A DNA stretch of 64,000 nt from JAICJR01 sp963848495 (GCA_963848495.1 CAWKDV010000004.1:1550001-1614000); one strand, 5' to 3'. Counted from the stretch's first letter, positions 34,822 to 43,918 are shown. The notes: generated by a model from the letters alone, not told the origin. A program made the numbers and translations.

Positions 34822-35853
34822 CTAGGCCACGGCGATGCGAGCGGCGACCGGCTCGGGCACGGCCTCCTGCTCGGCCTTCCACTCGCCCATCGTGCGGCGG
34901 AGCTGGAAGTAGGCCACGGCGCCCGGCAGCGTGGGCAGCCAGAAGGCGATCGCCCGGTAGGTGAGCACGGCGAGCACCGCGGTGGCCGGGTCCACGCCGA
35001 ATGCGAGGAAGGCGCCGATCATGCCGCCGTCCACGCCGCCGATGCCGCCGGGCAGCGGGAGCGTGTTGGCCAGCGTGCCGACGAAGTAGGCCATCACGAT
35101 CACGGCGAACGGCGGCGCCACGCCGAAGGCGTGGAAGGACGCCCACAGCACGCCGATGTCGAAGCCCCACCAGGCGAAGGCGCCGAGCAGGCCGGGCTCG
35201 CGCGACTTGGCGAGACCGAGCGCGCCGCGAACGCCGGCCGCGATCGAGTGGGCGAGCCAGCGAGCGCGCCGCACGAGCGCGTGCGAGTCGTCCGGGCGGG
35301 CCACGCCGGTCACTCCGCGCAGGCGCGAGAGCGCCAGCGCCAGGACGATGACCAGGCCGCCGAACGCGGCGGGCGCAAGCGTGAGCCCGGCCGGCGCGCT
35401 GCCGGAGAAGAGTCCGACGCGCAGCCCGAGGCCGAAGACCACGAGCGCGGCCATGTATACGCCGTAGAGGATCACGAGGAAGGAGGTCATGCGGCGGGCC
35501 ACGGTGCGGCCGTCCATACCGGAGCGCTTGAGCGCCCAGGCGGTGAGGGCCACGCCACCGGCGCCGCCGGCGGCGAGCAGCCGGGTGGCGGCCAGGCCGG
35601 CCATCGTGATCTCGTAGCTCTCGCGCCAGCCGATGCGCGAGCCGCTGCGGACGAACACCGCGCGGAAGAGCCCGACGTAGCCGGCGAACGACAGCGCCTC
35701 GAGCCCGACCGCCAGGAGCAGCCAGCCCGGCTTGCCGGAGCTGACGCGGTGGGCGGTGTCCTGCAGATCGCCGAGCTTGGGGACGAGGAAGAACACGGCG
35801 GCGCCGGCGGCTGCGGCGGCAACTGCGATACCGATTGTCCTCTTCCCCCTCAT
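34822..35853 (-). CDS. YbhN/AglD-like flippase-domain membrane protein
   Basis: A 343-residue membrane protein with about eight helices, matching the UPF0104/lysylphosphatidylglycerol synthase transmembrane family. Motifs are SYEITMAGLAATRLLAAGGAGGVALTAW in overall pattern (a Gly-rich loop near residue 95), YFVGTLANTLPLPGGIGGVDGG near 265, and AIAFWLPTLPGA. These proteins are thought to move lipids or lipid-linked sugars across the membrane. The ATG is at 35853. A 118-base spacer to hisC holds only a small hairpin (CCGCT/AGCGG, 35943-35958). Confidence 0.82.
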   Translation of the reverse strand: MRGKRTIGIAVAAAAAGAAVFFLVPKLGDLQDTAHRVSSGKPGWLLLAVGLEALSFAGYVGLFRAVFVRSGSRIGWRESYEITMAGLAATRLLAAGGAGGVALTAWALKRSGMDGRTVARRMTSFLVILYGVYMAALVVFGLGLRVGLFSGSAPAGLTLAPAAFGGLVIVLALALSRLRGVTGVARPDDSHALVRRARWLAHSIAAGVRGALGLAKSREPGLLGAFAWWGFDIGVLWASFHAFGVAPPFAVIVMAYFVGTLANTLPLPGGIGGVDGGMIGAFLAFGVDPATAVLAVLTYRAIAFWLPTLPGAVAYFQLRRTMGEWKAEQEAVPEPVAARIAVA

Positions 35854-35971
35854 GCGCTGCAGAGTCCCAGGAAGGCACCAGCGTTAACAGGGAGGCGAGC
35901 CGGTGTCCGCAGGTTCGGGTAGCCCCCGTGAGTTCGCATGAACCGCTCTACGAAGCGGAGGCGTGAGCGGA

Positions 35972-37066
35972 TCAGCCGGCGTGGACCAGGCCGAGCGCCT
36001 GGGCGAAGAGCTCGTTCTCCTCGTCGGTGCCCACGGTGACGCGAATCGCCTGCGGTGCGCCGAACCCGTCGAGCGCACGCACCATCACGCCGGCGTGCAG
36101 CAGGCGCTCTGCCAGAGCGAGGCCGTCCTCGTCGGGCACGTCCGCGTAGACGAAGTTGGCCTGCGAAGGCTCGGGGTCGAGCCCGGCGCCGGCCAGCGCC
36201 CGGGCGATCGTGCGGCGGCCGCGGCGGGCGTGCTCGATCCGCCCCACCACCGCCTCGCGCTCGTGCAGCGACGCCAGCGCCGCCTCCTGCGCCGGCTGGT
36301 TGACGTTGAAGATCGGCCGCACGCGGTCGAGGCCGTCGGCGACCTCGGGCGAGGCGATCGCGTAGCCCACCCGCAACGCCGCGAGGCCGTAGACCTTGGA
36401 CAAGGTGCGCAGCACCGCGAGCCGAGGCAGCCCGGAGCGAACCAGCTCGATGCCCTCGGGAGCGGCCTCGGAGTAGTCAGCGTAGGCCTCGTCGATCACG
36501 CAGAGGACGTCGTCCGGGAGCAGCTCGAGGAACTCGCGCAGCGCCGCGGGATCGAGCGGCGCCCCGGTCGGGTTGTTCGGGTTGGCGAGGTAGACGATCT
36601 TGCTGCGCTCGCCGCCCGAGGCCACCGCCGCGAGCAGCGCGTCGAGGTCGATCGAGCGCCCGGCGAGCCGCACCCGCACCGCCTCGCCGCCGCAGCAGGC
36701 GATCGAGGTGGCGTAGCTCGGGAACGACGGCCAGGGCAGCACGCCGCGGTCGCCGGGCTCGATCGCGGCCACGGCGCAGAGGCGGATCAGCTCGTCGGCA
36801 CCGTTGCCCAGCACAACCTGCGAGAGCGGCACGCCGTGGCGGCCCGCCAGCTCCTCGCGCAGCCGCATGCCGCCGCCGTCGGGGTAGCGGTTGAGCTCGG
36901 CGGCAGCCGCCTCGAAGGCCGCCACGGCGGCGGGGAGCGGCCCGAACGCGCCCTCGTTCGAGGACAGCTTCACGATCCGCTCCAGCCCGAGCTCGGCCTG
37001 GATCTCGCGCATCGGGCGCTGGGGCCGGTAGGGCTCCACTCCCTGCAGGGCTTGGCGCAGCGACAT
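35972..37066 (-). CDS. hisC: Histidinol-phosphate aminotransferase
   Basis: A 364-residue fold-type I aminotransferase. VKLSSNEGAFGPLP starts the substrate-binding region, ANPNNPTGAPLDP and CVIDEAYADYSE bind the pyridoxal phosphate ring, and the Schiff-base Lys is in LRTLSKVYGLAALRVGY. It converts imidazole acetol phosphate to histidinol phosphate, or aromatic keto acids in some actinobacteria. It is isolated from other his genes. The ATG at 37066 is 20 bases from the divergent GTG of the Lon-N protein gene. Confidence 0.88.
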   Translation of the reverse strand: MSLRQALQGVEPYRPQRPMREIQAELGLERIVKLSSNEGAFGPLPAAVAAFEAAAAELNRYPDGGGMRLREELAGRHGVPLSQVVLGNGADELIRLCAVAAIEPGDRGVLPWPSFPSYATSIACCGGEAVRVRLAGRSIDLDALLAAVASGGERSKIVYLANPNNPTGAPLDPAALREFLELLPDDVLCVIDEAYADYSEAAPEGIELVRSGLPRLAVLRTLSKVYGLAALRVGYAIASPEVADGLDRVRPIFNVNQPAQEAALASLHEREAVVGRIEHARRGRRTIARALAGAGLDPEPSQANFVYADVPDEDGLALAERLLHAGVMVRALDGFGAPQAIRVTVGTDEENELFAQALGLVHAG

Positions 37067-37086
37067 GGGGGTAGCCTAAGCGGCAC

Positions 37087-37710
37087 GTGGGCCAGGCCAT
37101 CGACAGCTTTCCGCTCTTCCCCCTCGGGATCGTGCTGCTGCCCGAGGAGGTGGTGCCGCTGCACATCTTCGAGGAGCGCTACAAGACGATGATCGGCGAG
37201 TGCATCGAGGAGGAGCGCGACTTCGGCATCGTCTGGCTCTCGGACGACGGGCTGAAGGAGATCGGCTGCACCGCCGAGATCGCGCAGCTGCTCGAGCTGA
37301 TGGACGACGGGCGGATGAACATCCTCGTGCGCGGCTCGGCGCCGTTCCGCCTACTGCGGCGGATCGAGGACCTGCCCTACCCGGCCGGCGACATCGAGCT
37401 GCTGGACGACGACGGCGGCGCCGCGCCCGACCAGGAGCTGGCCGCCGAGGCCCGCGAGCGCTACGCCGAGCTGGTGGAGCGCGCCACCGACGCGCGTCCC
37501 GACGCCGAGGAGCTGTCCCGGCTCGACGCATACGGCATGGCGGCCACGGTGGAGTTCGCCCTCGGCGAGAAGCAGGCCCTGCTCGAGGCGCGCTCCGAGA
37601 ACGAGCGCCTGCGCATGATCGGCGAGCTGTTCGTGGCGACGATGAAGCGCCTCGACATGGCCGAGCGGGCGGGCGAGCGCGCCCGCAGCAACGGCAAGGT
37701 CCGCTTCTAG
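37087..37710 (+). CDS. Lon substrate-binding (LonN/PUA-like) domain protein
   Basis: A 207-residue protein starting IDSFPLFPLGIVLLPEEVVPLHIFEERY, the typical beginning of stand-alone Lon N-terminal domains. It has FGIVWL, GCTAEIAQLLELMDDGRMNI and ILVRGSAPFRLLRR, and a C-terminal helical part. The ATPase and protease domains of Lon are absent. These proteins bind unfolded or damaged proteins in the cytoplasm; the partner is unknown. The GTG start has no clear ribosome-binding site. The stop overlaps the convergent lipoprotein gene by 4 bases. Confidence 0.87.
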   Translation: MGQAIDSFPLFPLGIVLLPEEVVPLHIFEERYKTMIGECIEEERDFGIVWLSDDGLKEIGCTAEIAQLLELMDDGRMNILVRGSAPFRLLRRIEDLPYPAGDIELLDDDGGAAPDQELAAEARERYAELVERATDARPDAEELSRLDAYGMAATVEFALGEKQALLEARSENERLRMIGELFVATMKRLDMAERAGERARSNGKVRF

Positions 37711-38102
37711 CGGCAGAGCGGCTCGAGCTGCACTGCCAGCAGCTCGGCCTGTGGCAGCACCGCGGGCAGGCCCGCGGCGCCCTCGCCCCAGTCGATGTTC
37801 CCGTCCTTGGTGAGCAGCTCGAAAGTGCGGCGGCCTGCCGCCGCTGCCGGAAAGCTGGCCCCCGCCTCGATCAGCGGCGTGGCGTCACGCACCACGTTGC
37901 GCGCCTGGAGCACGGTGGAGCTTGAGAGCTGGCTGAGCTTGCCGTTGTTGCAGCCGCCCCGGCCGTCGTCGGTCACGTGGATGCGCTCTACGCGCTTCAC
38001 CGGGCCGCCCGAAACCTGAATGCCCATCAGGTCGCCGGCGCCGCCGCCGCAGGCCGAGAGCGCGCAGCAGACGGCTGCGCACGCGAGCAGCGGCCACCTC
38101 AT
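37707..38102 (-). CDS. Small lipoprotein, unknown
   Basis: A 131-residue lipoprotein. The signal MRWPLLACAAVCCALSACGGG ends at a lipobox (LSAC), so Cys18 would be lipidated. Mature features are GGCNNGKLSQLSSSTVLQARN and paired cysteines near the C-terminus. The ATG overlaps the stop of the DsrE-like gene (ATGA). Function is unknown. Confidence 0.75.
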   Translation of the reverse strand: MRWPLLACAAVCCALSACGGGAGDLMGIQVSGGPVKRVERIHVTDDGRGGCNNGKLSQLSSSTVLQARNVVRDATPLIEAGASFPAAAAGRRTFELLTKDGNIDWGEGAAGLPAVLPQAELLAVQLEPLCR

Positions 38103-38509
38103 ACGAACAAGAGCGGCGCGCCGCCGGACTCGCGCAGGAAGCGGGGCGTGGACATCACGCCCGCAAGCTGGTCGCCGAGCGACCCGACGGTGATGCTCAT
38201 CGACTCCACCGAGGCGGCGCAGGCGTAGATCGTGAGCGCATCCATCTCGAGGGCCGTGTCGCGCAGCTCGAGCAGCGAGCGTGCGAACGTGTCCCGCCCC
38301 GCCCAGGACAGCGACGGGGACAGGTCCGGCTGCTGAGCGCGCCTGAAGAGGTCCTCGTCGAGGAAGGTCGCCAGGCCGCCGAACGAGGCCAGCGCGAGGC
38401 ACTGCTCGCCGTCGGCGGCCGTCGAGACGAGCACCGACACGCCCGAGTAGAAGCGCTCGAGGTCCGGGGTCTCGATCACGGCGGCGAGCGAGTAGGTGGG
38501 GCCGGTCAC
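38099..38509 (-). CDS. DsrE/DsrF-like protein
   Basis: A 136-residue DsrE-like fold protein: VSVLVSTAADGEQCLALASF resembles the N-terminal strand and helix, and DALTIYACAASVESMSI contains a Cys at the usual DsrE/peroxiredoxin-like position. DsrE proteins take part in sulfur relay. The GTG at 38509 is the last base set of a 16-bp palindrome that it shares with the divergent TusA gene. A frame further upstream would overlap the TusA gene and is unlikely. It is followed in an operon by the lipoprotein gene. Confidence 0.78.
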   Translation of the reverse strand: MTGPTYSLAAVIETPDLERFYSGVSVLVSTAADGEQCLALASFGGLATFLDEDLFRRAQQPDLSPSLSWAGRDTFARSLLELRDTALEMDALTIYACAASVESMSITVGSLGDQLAGVMSTPRFLRESGGAPLLFV

Positions 38510-38522
38510 AATCCCGATTGTG
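38507..38522. promoter_or_regulatory. Perfect 16-bp palindrome containing both divergent start codons
   Basis: CACAATC-CC-GATTGTG spans 38507-38522. Its first three bases are the GTG start (minus strand) of the DsrE-like gene and its last three are the GTG start (plus strand) of the TusA-like gene. The two genes would therefore start 10 bases apart and share one regulatory site, with any ribosome-binding sequences inside each other's coding region. Confidence 0.6.
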
Positions 38523-38753
38523 ACGACCGTGGACGCCCGGGGTCTCGCCTGCCCGCTGCCGCTCACGATGGCCAAGCGCCGGATGGCGGAGCTCGGGCCC
38601 GGCGAGACGCTCCTCGTGCTCGCCACAGACCGCGAGGCGCCGATCGACCTGGCCGCCTGGGCGGCCGACGAGGGCCACGCCTACGAGGCGCGCGAGCGCG
38701 AGGGCTGGCTCGAGTTCGTGCTGCGGAAGGCGCCCCTCAGCGCAGGGGCGTGA
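38520..38753 (+). CDS. TusA/SirA-family sulfur carrier-like protein
   Basis: A 77-residue protein with the TusA signature: TVDARGLACPLPLTMAKRRM, where Cys of the Cys-Pro motif would carry persulfide, and ETLLVLATDREAPIDLAAWA. Length fits the family. TusA proteins pass sulfur to tRNA modification or to cofactor synthesis, and the DsrE-like neighbour is a typical partner. The GTG at 38520 gives the family N-terminus. The 3' end overlaps the convergent WS/DGAT gene by 17 bases. Confidence 0.83.
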   Translation: MTTVDARGLACPLPLTMAKRRMAELGPGETLLVLATDREAPIDLAAWAADEGHAYEAREREGWLEFVLRKAPLSAGA

Positions 38754-40224
38754 CCGTGGCCGGCTCGCGCCGGCCGGAGCCGTTCACCACCGCCACGCGC
38801 CGCCGCCTGCGCGTGCCGGCCAGCGCCCTGATCTCGGCGTCCACGGCGGCGGGCAGGTCCCGCACGTCGGGCAGCGCACCAGGGTCGGCGTAGAACCCGA
38901 AGTGCGCGCGGTCCAGGTAGCCGAAGATGCCCACCGACAGCGCGTGGTCCTCCGACAGCGGCACCAGCGGGAACGCCTCCTCCACCCGCGCGCCCAGCAT
39001 GTAGATCGGCTCGCTCGGTCCGGGGATGTTCGAGATCGTGACGTTGTAGGTGCGCGGGCTGGCGGCCAGGCGGGCCGCCACGTTCTTGATGGGCGGCGGC
39101 ATGACGCCGAGCGCGGTGAGCACGATGTTGCTGCCGTCCGAGCGGTGCGAGGTCTTGAAGGCGCTCGTGGCCTGGTGCACGCGCCGCAGACGGGCCTGAG
39201 GCGTGGCCGCGTCCAGGGGCAGCTCCACGAAGCAGAACGCGATCCGGTTGCCGCCGCTGCCGTCGTGCTCGTCCTCACGCCGGACACTCACGGGCACCAT
39301 CACCTTGAGCGGCTGCGGGGACTCCCCGCGCGCCAGCGCGAGCGACCGCAGCGCTCCCGCCAAGGCGGCGAGATAGACGTCGTTCACGGTCACACGCCGG
39401 CCATCCCCCGGGCCGGCCACCAGCGGCCGCTCCTTGGCACGCCTGATGTCGGCCATGTCGGCGGTGTGGCGCACCAGTGTGCGCCGCGGCCCGATCGGCA
39501 CGTTCACCGCCGACTCGGGCGCCACGGTGAGGATGTCCTCGCGCACCACGGCGGACACGCGTCGCACGGTGTCGGCGACCTTGGTGGCCTGCCGCCGCGG
39601 CGACAGCGCGAGCTGCGCCGCGCCCCGCGCGATCTTCAGCACGTCGCCCGTGCTGTGCAGCGCGGCGTCGAGCGCCAGTTCGATGCGCCCCGGTGAGGGG
39701 TCCGGGCTCCACGCGGCGCACGGCAGCGCCTCGGGCTCATCCGGGCTGGCGTCGAACAGCAGCAGGGCGATGTCCACGGCCGCGAGGCCGTCCACCATCG
39801 CGTGGTGGAGCTTGGCGACCATGCCCACGCGTCCGTCCTCGAGCCGCGGCACGAGCAGCACCTGCCAGAGCGGGCGCTTGCGGTCGAGCGGCGTGGACAG
39901 CGCCGCGTCGGTCAGCGCGTGGAAGCTGGCTAGGCTGACCGGCTCGCGCGGGTCGGTCAGCGCGGCCACGTGCTGGGCGATCTCGAAGTCGCCGTGGTCG
40001 ACCCAGAACGGCTCGCTGAACGGCGGGGGCGGGAACGCCAGGCGCTGCCGGAAGCGCGGCGCCAGGTGCAGGCGCGAGCCGATGCTCTCCGCGAGCGCCT
40101 CGGCGCTGGGGCGGGGGCGGTCCGGGTGTGGGCTGCAGATGGCGCTCCAGCCGACGTGCATGTGGGCATTGGGCGTCTCGACCCGCAGGAACGAGCCGTC
40201 CAATGGACGGAGCCTTGTGCGCAT
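38737..40224 (-). CDS. Wax ester synthase/diacylglycerol acyltransferase (WS/DGAT)
   Basis: A 495-residue acyltransferase. The catalytic motif is KLHHAMVDGLAAVD (His-His-x-x-x-Asp-Gly), with RPLWQVLLV before it, NDVYLAALAGALR, PVSVRREDE, and the C-terminal TISNIPGPSEPIYMLGA. It forms triacylglycerol or wax esters at the membrane surface from acyl-CoA, for carbon storage. The ATG at 40224 has GGAGGGGGGAG upstream. A 126-base spacer toward the ggt gene holds two small inverted repeats. Confidence 0.92.
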   Translation of the reverse strand: MRTRLRPLDGSFLRVETPNAHMHVGWSAICSPHPDRPRPSAEALAESIGSRLHLAPRFRQRLAFPPPPFSEPFWVDHGDFEIAQHVAALTDPREPVSLASFHALTDAALSTPLDRKRPLWQVLLVPRLEDGRVGMVAKLHHAMVDGLAAVDIALLLFDASPDEPEALPCAAWSPDPSPGRIELALDAALHSTGDVLKIARGAAQLALSPRRQATKVADTVRRVSAVVREDILTVAPESAVNVPIGPRRTLVRHTADMADIRRAKERPLVAGPGDGRRVTVNDVYLAALAGALRSLALARGESPQPLKVMVPVSVRREDEHDGSGGNRIAFCFVELPLDAATPQARLRRVHQATSAFKTSHRSDGSNIVLTALGVMPPPIKNVAARLAASPRTYNVTISNIPGPSEPIYMLGARVEEAFPLVPLSEDHALSVGIFGYLDRAHFGFYADPGALPDVRDLPAAVDAEIRALAGTRRRRRVAVVNGSGRREPATVTPLR

Positions 40225-40324
40225 ACTCCCCCCTCCCAACGGGGTGCTTGCTTCGGGGCCGAAAAGCCGCGAAAAGTCTTCCGTAATTCCGCTGTTGCGA
40301 ACACCCCTCAGGACGGTGGGACGC

Positions 40325-40363
40325 CCGCAATTTGCGGCAACTGCAGAGTACTAAACGAGTACT
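40325..40363. promoter_or_regulatory. Two inverted repeats upstream of WS/DGAT and at the ggt 3' end
   Basis: CCGCAA-T-TTGCGG (40325-40337) and AGTACT-AAACG-AGTACT (40347-40363) lie in tandem; the second contains the ggt stop codon (40351-40353). They could serve as a terminator for ggt or an operator for the WS/DGAT gene 100 bases downstream. Role is uncertain. Confidence 0.4.
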
Positions 40364-41872
40364 GCCACGCCGCCCCGACGGGGGTCGCCGCCGCCGGAAA
40401 GCGCGCCGGTGCCAGGATCGCGCGCCACTGCCTGCACGCCGCCGAAATAGAGGTTGCGCTCGTGCCAGCGCTCGACCTGCCAGCCGTCGCGCTCGAGCGA
40501 CTCGAGCGCGGCCGGGTCGACCCCCGGCTCGGCGTCCACCAGATCGGCCTCGAAGTGCACGCGGGGGCGCTCGACCGCCTCCTGCGCCGGCATGCCGCCG
40601 TCCACCACGTTCAGCAGCGTCTGGAGGATCGCCGAGCGGATGCGGTTGGAGCCGGCGGACCCCAGCGCCACCTCCGGCACGCCGTCGTGGAGCACCACCG
40701 TGGGGGCCATCATGCTCGGGATCCGCAGGCCCGGCGTGTGGCGGTGGTAGCCCTGCGGGTTCAGGTCCTGCTCGCCCAGCATGTTGTTGAGGTGCATCCC
40801 GGTGCCGGGCACGAACACGCCCGAGCAGGAGCCGTTCGAGCAGGTCACGCTGGCGCAGGCGCCGTCCGCGTCCAACACCGCGATGTGCGTGGTCGAGCCG
40901 AGCCGCGAGTGCAGCTCGCCCGCCGCCGACTCGAGCGCCTCCTTGGCGAGGAAGCGCTCGAGGTAGCCCTCGGAGTGCAGGCCGAGCACGAAGTCCTCGG
41001 TGCGCGCCCGGTTCACCTGGTCCATCACCTCCACCAGCGCGCGCAGGTCGCCTGGCCGCTCGACCCGCTCCAGCAGGTCGAGCGCGTAGGCGATCAGGAT
41101 GCCGCCCGATGACGGCGGCGGGTTCGTGATCACGTCGCGGCCGCGATAGCGGGCGCGGGCCGGCTCGCGCTCGATCACGCCGTAGCCGGCGAGGTCCTCG
41201 CGCGTGATCAGCCCGCCGCGATCGAGCACCCAGTCGCTCACGGCAGCGGCGACATCACCGCTGTAGAGGAAGGCCGGCCCCTCGTCGCCGAGGCGATCGA
41301 GCAGGTCGCCGACCTCGGGCAGCCGCACCACGTCGCCCGCCCTGAGCGGACCGCCGTCGCGCTCGTAGATCGCCCGCCCCTCGGGCTCGGCGGCCATGAT
41401 CGGGTGGAGGATCTTGAACAGGTACTCCTGCTGCCGGTTCACCTCGACGCCCTGGCGCGCGGCGGCGCGCCGGGCCGCCGACGAGCTCGGACAGCGGCAC
41501 GGATCCGAAGCGATCGAGCGCCTCGCAGAGGCCGAGCGGCGTGCCGTAGACCCCGCACGACGACGGGCCGATGTTGAAGACCTGGAAGGCGTCGTCGTGC
41601 CACCACACCTTGATCGGGTTGAGCGCGGCCGGCTCCAGGCGGTCGAGCCCCTTACCGGGAGCGGCCACGAAGAAGTCGAGCAGGTGGTCCTCACCTCCCG
41701 CCGTGTGGACGAGCATGAAGCCGCCGGCGCCCGGCCCGGTGAGCGGCGACTCCGCCACGAACGACATCAGCACGGCGCCCACGGCGGCGTCCACGGCGTT
41801 GCCGCCCTCGCGCAGGATCCGGGCGCCCGCCTCGGCGGTCATCGGGTGTCCGGCCGCCACCACGCCACGCAT
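40351..41872 (-). pseudogene. Gamma-glutamyltransferase with +1 frameshift
   Basis: Two overlapping frames make up one GGT. The first (from the ATG at 41872) has GVVAAGHPMTAEAGARILREGGNAVDAAV and GPGAGGFMLVH and runs to SVPLSELVG. One extra base within about 41461-41485 shifts the match to a second frame with ARQGVEVNRQQEYLFKIL, PPPSSGGILIAYALDLLE, the autoprocessing Thr in GSTTHIAVLDADG, and GSAGSNRI. Without the indel the protein would be about 506 residues, normal for an actinobacterial enzyme that cleaves glutathione-like gamma-glutamyl bonds. No signal peptide is visible at the start. It could be a pseudogene or a base-calling error. Confidence 0.8.
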
Positions 41873-41986
41873 GCCCGCGATGCTAATCGGCGCGTACCCG
41901 TCTGGTGGCTCGGTACCCTGCTTCCCAGCTTGGGAGATGCCCGGGAGGCGCCTCCTCGTGAAAAACGGAACCAGCGGGGGTTACGC

Positions 41987-43849
41987 ATGATGCGTAGGTT
42001 TGTGTGGCTGCTCGTGTGCTGCGGCGTGGTGACGATCGCCGCCGCCCCGGCGCTCGCCGCAAGGCGATCGCTGCAAATCCCGGTCCACCTGCCAGTGCCC
42101 GTGGCAGTCGTCCCGTCGCCGCACGTGCAGAGCGGCGCGCAGGCGCTGCCGGGCAACGTGCTGCCGGCGCTCGGCAAGGCCACGCCGCAGGGCGACGCGC
42201 CGTCCTCTGAGCCGATGCGCATCGGCGTCGTGATCGCGCACCCGCACGCGAGCGCCGAGGACGCCGCCGTGCGCCGCCTCTACAACCCCTCGAGCGCGAA
42301 GTTCCACGCCTTCCTGACGCCGGCGCAGTACGCGCAGAAGTTCGGCATCTCGAAGTCGAGCTCGGCGGCCGTGCGCTCCTGGCTCAAGTCGAACGGCCTG
42401 ACGCTCGACTACGTGTCGGGGGCCCGCGACTACTACCTCGCCACGGGGACCGTGGCCGAGGTCGAGGCCCTCACGCACACGCAGATCGGCCGCTACAGCT
42501 ACGGCGGCGTGTCGTTCCTCGCGGGCGACCGCGCACCGCAGGCGCCGGCCGGGCTGCACGTGCTGCAGATCCTCGGCCTCAACACCTACCAGCGCTTCCA
42601 CACCACGCTCTCGGAGGGCCGCATCACGGCCGCCTCCGGCGCGCCGAACATCGGCGCCCAGAGCCCGAAGGACCTCTGGTCGATCTACCAGCAGCCGGCG
42701 AGCCAGACCGGCAGGGGCGTGTCGGTGGCCATCCTCGGCAACGGCGCCACCGACAGCGTGATCAAGGACCTCCACCAGTTCGACAAGGAGAACGGGCTGC
42801 CGCAGGTGCCCGTCGACGTCGTGCACACGCCGCGGACGGGCGACTTCTCCGACACGAGCGGCAACGAGGAGTGGAACATCGACATGCAGGCGATCCACGG
42901 GATGGCGCCCGGGATCACCAGGGAGGTCCTCTACTTCGCGCCCACGCTCGCGGACACGGACCTCGTGGCCAGCACCGCCACCTGGGTGAACGACCGCAAT
43001 GGGCCGCCGATCATGAACGCCTCGCTCGGCGAGTGCGAGGTCACGCCGGCGGGGCCGGTGCTGAACAACTCGGCGCTCGACCCGGTGAACGGCAACGAGA
43101 ACCCGAGCGCGCTGCCGGTCAGCCAGGGCCTGTCCAACTCGTCCGAGCCGGCCCAGACCCAGATCCTGCGCCAGGCCGCGATGGAGGGCCGCACGCTGTT
43201 CGCCTCCTCGGGCGACTCGGGCTCGTCCTGCACAATCGTCTACCCCGGCACCAACGGCGTGGGCAACTACGTCGTGCCGCTCACCGAGGACCCGGCGGAC
43301 AGTCCGTACGCGGTCGGCGTCGGCGGCACCGTGCTCTACTCGGACGGCGGCAACCCGGCCCAGCGCACCTTCGAGTACGCCTGGACGCACTCGGGCGGAA
43401 ACGCCAGCCCGTTCATCGCGGCGCCGAGCTGGCAGCAGGGCGTGGCGAATCTGAACCGCCCCTGCGTCAGCACCGGCCAGCTCTGCCGCGGCGTGCCCGA
43501 CGTGGCCGCCATCTCGGGCGACGTGATCAGCAACGGCTACACGATCGTCGCCGGCGGCCAGGACTCCGAGGGCGGCGGCACGAGCCTGTCATCGCCGCTG
43601 TGGGCCGGCATGTGGGCGCGCGTCGTCGGCGCCACGCCCGGCGGCCGCGGCGTGGGCTTCGCCAACCCGGCGATCTACGCGATCGGCAAGGACCCGGCCC
43701 GCTACGCGCAGTCCTTCTACGACATCACCGCGGGAACGAACGGGCTGAACCCGGCGCAAACGGGCTGGGATTACGTCACTGGGTTTGGTGCACCGAAGCT
43801 CAGTGGGCTTCTCAAGAACGTGCTCGCCGTATCGCAGCGGAGAAGGTGA
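41987..43849 (+). CDS. Exported S53 sedolisin-family serine-carboxyl protease with pro-domain
   Basis: A 620-residue secreted protease. A signal peptide (MMRRFVWLLVCCGVVTIAAAPALAA) is followed by a kumamolisin-type activation domain (about 65-200; NPSSAKFHAFLTPAQYAQ). The catalytic domain has NEEWNIDMQAIHGMAP (Glu/Asp pair), an Asp in the oxyanion segment, and the serine signature GGTSLSSPLWAG. Such enzymes work outside the cell, often at low pH. An ATG one codon downstream is equally possible. The 114-base upstream region includes a GGAGGCGCCTCC palindrome (41944-41955). The stop codon lies in a heptamer repeat. Confidence 0.93.
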   Translation: MMRRFVWLLVCCGVVTIAAAPALAARRSLQIPVHLPVPVAVVPSPHVQSGAQALPGNVLPALGKATPQGDAPSSEPMRIGVVIAHPHASAEDAAVRRLYNPSSAKFHAFLTPAQYAQKFGISKSSSAAVRSWLKSNGLTLDYVSGARDYYLATGTVAEVEALTHTQIGRYSYGGVSFLAGDRAPQAPAGLHVLQILGLNTYQRFHTTLSEGRITAASGAPNIGAQSPKDLWSIYQQPASQTGRGVSVAILGNGATDSVIKDLHQFDKENGLPQVPVDVVHTPRTGDFSDTSGNEEWNIDMQAIHGMAPGITREVLYFAPTLADTDLVASTATWVNDRNGPPIMNASLGECEVTPAGPVLNNSALDPVNGNENPSALPVSQGLSNSSEPAQTQILRQAAMEGRTLFASSGDSGSSCTIVYPGTNGVGNYVVPLTEDPADSPYAVGVGGTVLYSDGGNPAQRTFEYAWTHSGGNASPFIAAPSWQQGVANLNRPCVSTGQLCRGVPDVAAISGDVISNGYTIVAGGQDSEGGGTSLSSPLWAGMWARVVGATPGGRGVGFANPAIYAIGKDPARYAQSFYDITAGTNGLNPAQTGWDYVTGFGAPKLSGLLKNVLAVSQRRR

Positions 43850-43918
43850 CCGCTGACCACTGACGGCTGACGGCTGATTGGCTTTCCGCGGTCAGCGGTC
43901 AGCGGTGCAGCGGTCACT
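43846..43918. repeat. Inverted heptanucleotide array between convergent genes
   Basis: The left arm is 7-mers GTGACCG, CTGACCA, CTGACGG, CTGACGG, CTGATTG (43846-43880). The right arm is GGTCAGC twice, an 8-base GGTGCAGC and GGTCACT (43890-43918). The arms are imperfectly complementary, so the region can form a stem. The TGA stop of the protease (43847) lies in the first unit; the stop of the opposite gene (43914) lies in the mirrored last unit. Confidence 0.92.

Noticed and set aside
35905..35965. tRNA-like GGTTCGGGT string in the flippase-hisC spacer
   Set aside because: No acceptor stem, anticodon arm or D arm can be built around it.
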